A model generated the notes under the pieces. The model searched no databases, was not told where the DNA came from, and was given only the letters and a program-made list of their open reading frames with translations. From assembly GCF_017377395.1 (NCBI RefSeq), contig NZ_CP061800.1:4919633-4983632 (forward strand): a stretch of DNA of 64,000 nucleotides. The letters are read 5' to 3'. The DNA is from Desulfonema magnum (GTDB lineage Bacteria; Desulfobacterota; Desulfobacteria; Desulfobacterales; 4be13). The translations under genes and the position numbers were made by a program. Shown here one piece after another: positions 1 through 6,620 of this stretch; within the stretch, counting starts at the first letter, position 1, and each line of letters opens with the position of its first letter.

Positions 1-2
1 AT

Positions 3-323
3 CTGCCCGGCTTAAAAAATTTTCTTGAAGAAAAATCGAATATTTTGCTTCGGTTGCTGGAAAATCCCAATATCCTTGAACATGAATCTTTCACACAGCT
101 TCTCCGGGCTGTTTTTCATGTAAAAGAGGAACTGGCCTATCGTGATGATTTAAGAAATCTTCAAAAAAGTGACTATGACCATCTTACAGGGGATATTCAA
201 AGAGCTTATTCCCTGCTGGTTATCGAATGGCTGGATTATATGAGATATTTGAAAAATAATTATCCCTACCTGTTTGTCTTTGCCATAAGGTTGTCTCCCT
301 TTGCCAGCAAAAACAGAATATGA
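3..323 (+). CDS. C-terminal part of an unrecognised protein, 5' end outside window
   Basis: The frame is open from the first complete codon at the window edge to the stop at 321-323, so this is the last ~106 residues of a longer protein; the TTG at 45 is an internal Leu codon, not a start. The segment is charged and helical (LLRLLENPNILEHESF, later KEELAYRDDLR) and ends in an aromatic stretch (NNYPYLFVFAIRL). I do not recognise the family with certainty. The pattern reminds me of the soluble tail of two-TM ion-channel-like proteins of anaerobic deltaproteobacteria, but that is recollection and unverified. No terminator is obvious; the spacer that follows carries REP-like palindromes. Confidence 0.5.
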   Translation: MPGLKNFLEEKSNILLRLLENPNILEHESFTQLLRAVFHVKEELAYRDDLRNLQKSDYDHLTGDIQRAYSLLVIEWLDYMRYLKNNYPYLFVFAIRLSPFASKNRI

Positions 324-1223
324 TACTCGATAATTAAGTTTTTGACTTGGATCGAACAAAAGTTTGTCATTCCTGCAAAAGCAGGAAACTGTTTTTACTT
401 GATAATCACTCGATGATCAAGCGTTTGACCTGGATCGGAAAAAAAACTGATTGTCGGGTTTTAGCTTATGCGCCGGTTCCGGGCGCAGTGGATTCCTGCT
501 TTCGCAGGAATGACAAGAAAAACTGATTGTCGGGTTTTATAAAATCCTTGCATCTGAAAAATCAGCACACTGACAGCCATAAAAAATCTGCTGATCAAAT
601 AAAACAAAATTTTAGAATATTTTTTCATGGTCCTGTATCAATACCGTTCGGCACGATTTTTGCATACATTTGTAACTAACTGAATTCATATATCCGGAAA
701 ACTGAAATCCCGAAATGCCCGCCGGGCGTTTTTCGGAAACAATTTCTCCAAAATGCGGAAATGCCGGGCATTTCCGTCCGGCTGTGCAAAAATCATGCCG
801 AACGATATTGGTCCTGTATCACAGAAGAACGAAATGTCTCCTGTAATAAATGATTAAAAATCAGTTTTTATTTCAGTGTTAAAACATCGTGTTGGTATCA
901 TATAATAAAGATTGCAATCAATAAAAAATCGGTTTATATGGATTAATTCACTAAATTGTCAAAGTAAAAACTCACAATATCCGAACCATCTGAGTTTTTG
1001 ATACAGATGCTCAGAACCTGTGATCACAACGAACGACGAAAGCTGTAGCAGATGACAAATTTTCAAATTACAAATCACAAATGAGTTTTATATAAAAAAA
1101 CAATAATCATTTACTCTTATAGTATATTTTAGAGCTATGTTTTTCTGTTTCATGGATAAAAAAGTAGCTGTCTTAATTTAATTTTGACATCAGAGATTGT
1201 TTAATTTAGGTAGGAGACGAAAT
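324..1223. other. 900-bp spacer with REP palindromes and one MITE-like element
   Basis: No convincing gene. Near 366-390 and 488-512 are copies of the common palindrome ATTCCTGCTTTCGCAGGAAT (also at 37,712, 46,494 and 46,620). A 21-bp direct repeat (AAAACTGATTGTCGGGTTTT) occurs near 446 and 522. A TIR-bounded element lies at 641-808 (separate entry). The rest, 842-1190, is AT-rich and featureless to me. Confidence 0.6.
641..808. mobile_element. 168-bp MITE-like element with 13-bp target duplication
   Basis: The ends are ~25-bp imperfect inverted repeats: the left end reads CCGTTCGGCACGATTTTTGC and the right end is its reverse complement with one or two changes. The same 13 bases, TGGTCCTGTATCA, lie immediately outside both ends (628-640 and 809-821), as expected for a target-site duplication. 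There is no ORF inside, so mobilisation would need a transposase in trans. Confidence 0.7.
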
Positions 1224-1802
1224 ATGAAGGATATTATTATGAACATCCTTGATCAGAGCATCAGAGTTAAAGAGATGTTCATAAAAAATAATATTGATCT
1301 TATTGTTAAAGGGGCAGACAGAATTGTCATATCTCTTGCTTCCGGTCATAAGCTAATTATTTTTGGAAACGGAGGGAGTGCCGCGGATGCCCAGCATATT
1401 GCCGCTGAATTCGTGAACCGTTTTCAGATCGAGCGTCCCCCTCTGGCCGCCCTTGCTTTGACAACAGACACATCTGTCATCACAAGTATTGGGAATGACT
1501 ATCACTTTGATGATATTTTTGCCAAGCAGATCAGGGCACTGGGCAAAAAAGATGACATTGCCATTGGTATCAGCACCAGCGGCAATTCAGCAAATGTAAT
1601 CAAAGCGATGGAAGCAGCAAAAGAAATGGGGATATTTACAATAGGGTTCACTGGCAGCGGCGGCAAATTGGCAGAAGTCGCTGACATGACCTTTTCCGTA
1701 GAATCAGATACCACTGCCCGAATTCAGGAAACACATATTCTCCTCGGTCATACGTTGTGTGACCTTGTTGACAGAATCCTGTTTCCACATTTAATGAAAT
1801 GA
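1224..1802 (+). CDS. gmhA: Phosphoheptose isomerase (SIS domain)
   Basis: Converts sedoheptulose 7-phosphate to D-glycero-D-manno-heptose 7-phosphate, the first step of ADP-heptose synthesis for the LPS inner core; cytoplasmic tetramer. The 192-residue protein has the single SIS fold of GmhA: FGNGGSAADAQHIAAEF near residues 47-63, LTTDTSVITSIGNDY and GISTSGNSANV (sugar-phosphate loop), and a C-terminal QETHILLGHTLCDLVD helix with the family's conserved His. A TTG at 1197 would add nine residues, but ATG 1224 has AGGAG at 1212-1216 at ideal spacing, so I use it. Length matches the family. An AT-rich tandem array begins straight after the stop codon. Confidence 0.93.
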   Translation: MKDIIMNILDQSIRVKEMFIKNNIDLIVKGADRIVISLASGHKLIIFGNGGSAADAQHIAAEFVNRFQIERPPLAALALTTDTSVITSIGNDYHFDDIFAKQIRALGKKDDIAIGISTSGNSANVIKAMEAAKEMGIFTIGFTGSGGKLAEVADMTFSVESDTTARIQETHILLGHTLCDLVDRILFPHLMK

Positions 1803-1893
1803 ATGGATAATTGATAATTGATAATTGATAATTGATAATTGATAATGAATAATTGATAATGAATAATTGATAATGAATAATTGATAATGGATA
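1803..1893 (+). repeat. Tandem GATAATT-type array, left copy
   Basis: Repeats of (TGATAAT) and TGAATAAT run from the gmhA stop to the next start codon; the ATG at 1894 arises from the repeat motif GATAATG. The reverse-complement version (ATTATCAATT) follows the next gene at 2281-2399, so the two arrays face each other as inverted repeats. Confidence 0.9.
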
Positions 1894-2252
1894 ATGAAAG
1901 AGAATCCGGTTTTAGACAAAAGTTTCGATTTTTCCATACGAATTATTAATCTTTATAAATATTTATGTAAAGAAAAGAAAGAATTTGTACTTTCAAAACA
2001 GGTTCTGAGAAGCGGCACTGCCATAGGTGCGTTGGTTCGCGAAGCACAGCATGCGGAAAGCAACGCGGATTTCATACATAAATTGTCAATAGCATTGAAA
2101 GAAGCAAATGAAACTGAATACTGGAACTGTTATTGAAAAAAACGGATTTTATATCCGAGTATCAGGCAAAAGATATGCTGGCAGACTGCACGGAGCTTCT
2201 TAAACTGCTTGTTTCAATTATAAAAAAATCAAAAAAATCAATTAAGAATTGA
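1894..2252 (+). pseudogene. Four-helix-bundle (23S rRNA IVS-type) protein, frameshifted
   Basis: Residues 1-76 (FDFSIRIINLYKYLCKEKKEF, LRSGTAIGALVREAQHAES, FIHKLSIALKEANETEYW) match the four-helix-bundle family first seen as intervening-sequence ORFs in 23S rRNA genes, normally ~115-125 aa. The frame breaks after Trp and stops at 2134-2136. One missing base near 2123-2125 restores the expected continuation (ELLLKKTDFISEYQAKDMLA and onward) in the frame of 2124-2252, ending at TGA 2250-2252. It is therefore a single-base frameshift, or a sequencing error. Function of the family is unknown beyond probable nucleic-acid contact. It sits between inverted AT arrays. Confidence 0.75.
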
Positions 2253-2280
2253 GAAATATAAGGTGTATCCCAAATCTGGA

Positions 2281-2399
2281 ATCAATTACCAATTACCAAT
2301 TATCAATTACCAATTATCAATTACCAATTATCAATTACCAATTATCAATTATCAATTACCAATTATCAATTATCAATTATCAATTATCAATTATCAATT
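2281..2399 (+). repeat. Tandem ATTATCAATT / ATTACCAATT array, right copy
   Basis: About a dozen units of CAATTATCAATTACCAATTA, the reverse complement of the array at 1803-1893. It runs directly into the next start codon (CAATTATG at 2400), so no conventional Shine-Dalgarno exists for that gene. Confidence 0.9.
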
Positions 2400-3350
2400 A
2401 TGTTTAAGCCTATAGATTTAAGTGAGTTAAAGACCTATTCTCTTTCAAAGCGGAAAAGCAAAGTCTGTACGGATGATTTTGCAGGCGTCTGGAAAGCTGG
2501 ATCAGGTTTTAAGGATTTTTTTGACTGCCTTCCTAATATACTTGCCGCGGGAGATATCCGTGAGGTCATATCTTCCATGGCAACGGCTTTTGAGAATAAA
2601 AAAACCATCGCAGTTGCCATGGGCGCTCATGTGATCAAGGTGGGCCTGAATCCCATTATCATTGATCTTATGGAGCGCGGGATTATCAAAGCTGTGGCGA
2701 TGAACGGCGCGGGGATTATCCATGATTCTGAAGTTGCCATGACAGGCCAGACCTCGGAAGATGTTGCAGCGTCCCTTGGTGACGGAATGTTCGGCATGGC
2801 GCGTGAAACAGGTGCTTTTCTAAGCGATGCTATTCAGAAAGCCGGGCAGGACTCTCTCGGACTGGGCCAGGCTGTGGGGCTGTCAATTATTGAAAACAAA
2901 CTGCTATTTATGGATAAAAGCATCCTTGCCGCGGGTGCCCGTCTCGGTGTGCCAGTGACAGTTCATATTGCTATCGGAACGGACATTATCCATATGCATC
3001 CGCAGTTTGACGCAAAAGAGGCTGGCGGAGCAAGCCACAGGGATTTCCGGACGTTTGCGTCTGTGGTTGCCACGTTGGAACACGGCGTCTATCTGAACGT
3101 AGGTTCAGCCGTGATTCTGCCGGAAGTGTTTTTAAAGGCGATTACCCTTGTCCGTAATCTGGGGCACCATGTGGAGAATTTCACCACGGTCAATATGGAT
3201 TTCATCCGGCATTACCGCCCCATGACCAATGTGGTAAACCGTCCCACGTCAGAAGGCGGAAGAGGATTTAATCTTGTGGGACATCATGAAATTATGCTTC
3301 CGCTCATTGCCGCGGGTGTTATTGAGGTGTTAGGTGGTGTTAAGTGTTAG
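2400..3350 (+). CDS. Deoxyhypusine-synthase-like protein
   Basis: A 316-residue soluble protein with a Rossmann-type NAD-binding look (AVAMGAHVIKVGLNPIIIDL near 71-90, GIIKAVAMNGAGIIHDSEVAM, and ARLGVPVTVHIAIGTDIIHMHP). I place it in the bacterial deoxyhypusine-synthase-like group (family knowledge). True hypusine is absent from bacteria, so a homospermidine-synthase-like or other NAD-dependent role is possible; the position after gmhA may hint at surface-sugar metabolism (inference). The start codon emerges from the upstream AT array and has no visible SD. The last residues, VLGGVKC and the stop, are encoded by the heptanucleotide array that continues to 3430, so the native C-terminus has probably been replaced. 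Confidence 0.6.
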   Translation: MFKPIDLSELKTYSLSKRKSKVCTDDFAGVWKAGSGFKDFFDCLPNILAAGDIREVISSMATAFENKKTIAVAMGAHVIKVGLNPIIIDLMERGIIKAVAMNGAGIIHDSEVAMTGQTSEDVAASLGDGMFGMARETGAFLSDAIQKAGQDSLGLGQAVGLSIIENKLLFMDKSILAAGARLGVPVTVHIAIGTDIIHMHPQFDAKEAGGASHRDFRTFASVVATLEHGVYLNVGSAVILPEVFLKAITLVRNLGHHVENFTTVNMDFIRHYRPMTNVVNRPTSEGGRGFNLVGHHEIMLPLIAAGVIEVLGGVKC

Positions 3351-3430
3351 GTGTTAGGTGTTTAGTGTTAGGTGTTAGGTGTTAGGTGTTAGGTGTTTAG
3401 TGTTAGGTGTTTAGGTGTCAGGTGCTAGGT
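3337..3430 (+). repeat. GTTAGGTG heptanucleotide array
   Basis: Tandem 7-mers of type GTGTTAG/GTGTTAA/GTGTCAG (reverse complement of the YTRACAC heptamer used elsewhere). It overlaps the last codons of the preceding gene and ends just before the methyltransferase start at 3438. Confidence 0.85.
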
Positions 3431-3437
3431 AACTACT

Positions 3438-4022
3438 ATGACCGCGGGAAGAACTGTGAACTCACAAAGCCAGGAATGGGGAACGCCTCACAAATATGCG
3501 GAGGCTGTCAGGTGTTTTTTTGGCGGGGCAGTCGCATTGGATCCCTGTTCAAACGAATATTCCGTAGTTCATGCCAAGACAGAATTCATGCTTCCGAAAA
3601 ATGACGGACTTCAGGAAGACTGGAACTACCCGACAATATATGTGAATCCGCCATATGGCGCTGACAGGGAAAGAGGGACAACCATCAGGGACTGGCTGGC
3701 AAAATGTGTTCTGACAAACCAGAAATACGGTTCCGAAATTCTGGCCCTGGTTCCGGTCGCGACAAACACAGGCCATTGGAAACAGAGTGTTTTCGGAAAG
3801 GCGAGGGCTGTCTGCTTTCTCTATGACACAAGGCTGAAATTTCTTGAAAACGGCAACGGAGGCGGCAAGGGCGCGCCCATGGCGTGTGCGATGGTTTATT
3901 GGGGAAGGGATTACAACAAGTTCTGTAACGTATTTATTGAATATGGCGCTGTGGCAGACTTGTCAGGGCTGATCGGTACAGAGATAGGGCCGACAAAATC
4001 ACAAATAAAGTTGCAATTTTGA
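3438..4022 (+). CDS. Phage-type DNA N6-adenine methyltransferase
   Basis: A 194-residue protein of the phage Dam family: WGTPHKYAEAVRCFFGGAVALDPCS at 15-39 (substrate/SAM entry), then NPPYG near residue 71, the adenine-MTase motif IV, and LALVPVATNTGHWKQSVFGKA. Predicted to transfer methyl from SAM to adenine N6 in a short target. No cognate nuclease is adjacent, so it is an orphan methylase, probably a prophage relic. There is no clear SD before ATG 3438; the heptamer array ends 8 bases upstream. A small open stretch after it (to ~4170) may be remnant coding sequence but is not assignable. Confidence 0.8.
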   Translation: MTAGRTVNSQSQEWGTPHKYAEAVRCFFGGAVALDPCSNEYSVVHAKTEFMLPKNDGLQEDWNYPTIYVNPPYGADRERGTTIRDWLAKCVLTNQKYGSEILALVPVATNTGHWKQSVFGKARAVCFLYDTRLKFLENGNGGGKGAPMACAMVYWGRDYNKFCNVFIEYGAVADLSGLIGTEIGPTKSQIKLQF

Positions 4023-4527
4023 CAAGAAATACTTAGATTCAAAATAAGGAATTGAAATCTCATATAACCTGTCACCGTGCCGGACTCAAAAAAGCCTGCG
4101 CGGGTAAGCTTAACCATCGTGATCGTTTGTCTGAATTAAGCAGAAAGCTTAAAATGAAATTTTTTTCATAAATTGAACCATATTATATAACACCAGGCGA
4201 AAAAAAGGAGAATCTAAGCAGGCAGTTCCGGAATTAATTTGGGTCTTCCCCAATTATATATTTTTCTTTTTTACTTAAAGAATAACATTCGTCAGCCAAA
4301 AAGCAGCATCCTCTCCCCTGACGATTAAAAAATTTCCAGTACTCCTTCCAGTTCTTACTTTACTCCGTCCATTACGCAATTCACTGTTTTATGTAAAATC
4401 GTGTCACCGTAATATTCAGAATTCGTACAATATGATGCATGTATGACGGGAAATCATAAAATAAAGGGCGGACAGGTACGTCTGATGATGTAATTTAATC
4501 GAAAAATCCAAAAGAAAGGAAATTTAA
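4023..4527. other. Spacer upstream of pckG
   Basis: About 500 bp without a recognisable gene. From 4069 to 4170 a short open stretch reads AGLKKACAGKLNHRDRLSEL and ends in TAA, with no start or SD; it could be a gene remnant. The promoter of pckG presumably lies in the AT-rich part after 4380, but no unambiguous box was found. Confidence 0.4.
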
Positions 4528-6492
4528 ATGTTTCAGAGAAAAAAAGGAACAGACATTGTAATTGAACTCGGAAGTATCACGACCGTTGAAGCCGCGATGC
4601 AGCTCTTTGAGGATAAATTGGATAAAGAACATCTGTCCAGAATTCAACAAATAAAACACCCGGAAGTCATTCTTAAAATCGCAAACGCTATTGCCATGTG
4701 CGAACCAGACACAGTCTTTATCAACACTGGCTCTGAAGCGGACAAACAATTTATCAGGGATTTGGCGGTGAAACAGGGAGAAGAGGCAAACCTTCCCATG
4801 GAAGGTCACACGATTCATTACGACCTCAAAGATGAACAAGGCCGGATTATAGATCGCACCTTTTATATCGTCAATGAAGATGAAAACGTGAGTTCCCTGG
4901 CAAATAAAATGCTCAGACACGATGCGCTTGCGGAACTCCGCGATAAAATGAGCGGAATTATGCGCGGCAGAACCATGGTTGCAGGGTTTTATATGCGAGG
5001 TCCTGTGGGATCGCCCGCGTCAAATCCGGCCCTGGAGATTACCAGCTCCGCGTATGTGTCTCACAGTGCTGAAATCCTTTATCGAAACGCATTCCCTGAT
5101 TTTGAAAAAGAGGTTGAACGTCTGGGGCATTTTTATACCAATATACACAGCGAAGGAACAAATCGGACAGAAGACCTGCCTGACGCACGGGTCTTTATGG
5201 ACCGGAGCCACCGGACCACCTACAGTATGTATTGCACATATGCTGGTAATACGTTGCTGATGAAAAAAGGAAATCACAGGTTTTCCGTTGACAAGGCCGT
5301 ATATGAAAACCGGGGAAATGAATTATCCGAACATATGTTCATCACAGGTATCAGCGGACCCGGAGGCCGTACAACCTGGTGCGCGGGTGCTGCCCCCAGC
5401 GGGTGCGGAAAAACCACCACAGCTATGGCCGGGAACGCTTTTGTGGGCGATGACCTTGCTCAGATGTGGATCGCGGAAGATGGAACCATCCGCTCAGTAA
5501 ATCCGGAATGCGGTATCTTTGGCATTGTCGAAGATGTGAACTGGGAAGGGGATCCCAAACTGATGGAACTGCTCAGAAATCCCGGAACTGAAGTCATTTG
5601 GACCAATGTTCTCATTGATGAGAACGGTGTGCCTCACTGGACCGGAAACGGCGAGGAGCCGCCTCTCAAAGGGAAGAATTTTCAAGGTCAGTGGGAGCAG
5701 GGAATGAGAGATGAAAATGGGAAACCCGTGCCCATATCTCATCCCAATGCACGATGCACAGTATCCTCATCAGCCCTGGCAAATTATTCTGAAATGGCAG
5801 AAAATCCTGAAGGTGTGGAGACACGGATAATCACATATAGCGGCCGGGACAGTGATACCATGCCCCCGGTCTGGGTCGGGAAAAATTCTGATCATGGTGT
5901 TGTCATCGGTGCCTGTATTGTCTCCGCAGCCACAGCGACAGAAGTGGGAGCAACAGGCGTCAAGCGGTCACCCTGGGCAAACGCTCCGTTTATTCCGGGC
6001 GCATTGGCGGATTATATGGATGCTCAGTTTAAATTCTTTGGCAATGAAAAGATCGCAAAAGATAAAAAACCTGTGATGGCGGGGCTGAATTACTTCCTGA
6101 CCCACGAAGCCAGAGGCGGTGACTCCAAAAAACTGCTCGGAGAAAAGAAAGATGTAAAAGTCTGGCTGGCATGGCTGGAAAGAAGGGCGCATAATGAAGC
6201 CGATGCAATTGAGACACCAATCGGATATATCCCCAGGTTTGAGGATTTGAAGCACCTGTTTGAAACCATCATTGAGAAACCATATTCAGAGGAATTGTAT
6301 GTAAAACAGTTTTCCCTGTATATTGACAATATCGTTGCAAGGATTGACATGCAGAGAGAAGCGTATTCCAAAAATCCGAGTACGCCTGAGAAATTGTTCG
6401 AGGTGCTTAAAGAACAGCGGGAAGGTCTGATGGTACTGAAAGAAAAATACGGGCCGGTTGTGAAGCCGTTTCAGTTGGAACTTTTTAATTAA
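4528..6492 (+). CDS. pckG: Phosphoenolpyruvate carboxykinase, GTP-dependent
   Basis: Interconverts oxaloacetate + GTP and PEP + CO2 + GDP, at the gluconeogenic/anaplerotic node. The 654-residue protein has the PEPCK signatures: PSGCGKTTTAMAG (kinase-1a P-loop with the mobile-loop Cys, residues ~290-302), GDDLAQMW (kinase-2, metal-binding Asp), GPVGSPASNPALEITSSAYV (PEP/oxaloacetate site) and NYFLTHEARGG near the C-terminus. It is slightly longer than the ~600-residue norm, typical of the deltaproteobacterial branch. SD AAAGGA lies just upstream of ATG 4528. It converges on the M16 peptidase gene, with a perfect hairpin between them. Confidence 0.95.
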   Translation: MFQRKKGTDIVIELGSITTVEAAMQLFEDKLDKEHLSRIQQIKHPEVILKIANAIAMCEPDTVFINTGSEADKQFIRDLAVKQGEEANLPMEGHTIHYDLKDEQGRIIDRTFYIVNEDENVSSLANKMLRHDALAELRDKMSGIMRGRTMVAGFYMRGPVGSPASNPALEITSSAYVSHSAEILYRNAFPDFEKEVERLGHFYTNIHSEGTNRTEDLPDARVFMDRSHRTTYSMYCTYAGNTLLMKKGNHRFSVDKAVYENRGNELSEHMFITGISGPGGRTTWCAGAAPSGCGKTTTAMAGNAFVGDDLAQMWIAEDGTIRSVNPECGIFGIVEDVNWEGDPKLMELLRNPGTEVIWTNVLIDENGVPHWTGNGEEPPLKGKNFQGQWEQGMRDENGKPVPISHPNARCTVSSSALANYSEMAENPEGVETRIITYSGRDSDTMPPVWVGKNSDHGVVIGACIVSAATATEVGATGVKRSPWANAPFIPGALADYMDAQFKFFGNEKIAKDKKPVMAGLNYFLTHEARGGDSKKLLGEKKDVKVWLAWLERRAHNEADAIETPIGYIPRFEDLKHLFETIIEKPYSEELYVKQFSLYIDNIVARIDMQREAYSKNPSTPEKLFEVLKEQREGLMVLKEKYGPVVKPFQLELFN

Positions 6493-6545
6493 CTGACTTC
6501 TCAGTCACAACGAGAATAAACAGTTCCCCTGATTATCAGGTGGTG

Positions 6546-6594
6546 TTCCATGTCCGGATATTCCCCGTTATATGGCTTATATCCGGACATGGAA
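6546..6594. terminator. Perfect 16-bp hairpin between convergent genes
   Basis: TTCCATGTCCGGATAT (6546-6561) pairs perfectly with its reverse complement at 6579-6594 around a 17-nt loop. It lies between the stops of pckG (+) and the M16 peptidase (-), so it probably ends both transcripts, although no long U-run follows. Confidence 0.6.
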
Positions 6595-6620
6595 TACTAT
6601 CGGATTTTCCTCTCTCCGGG

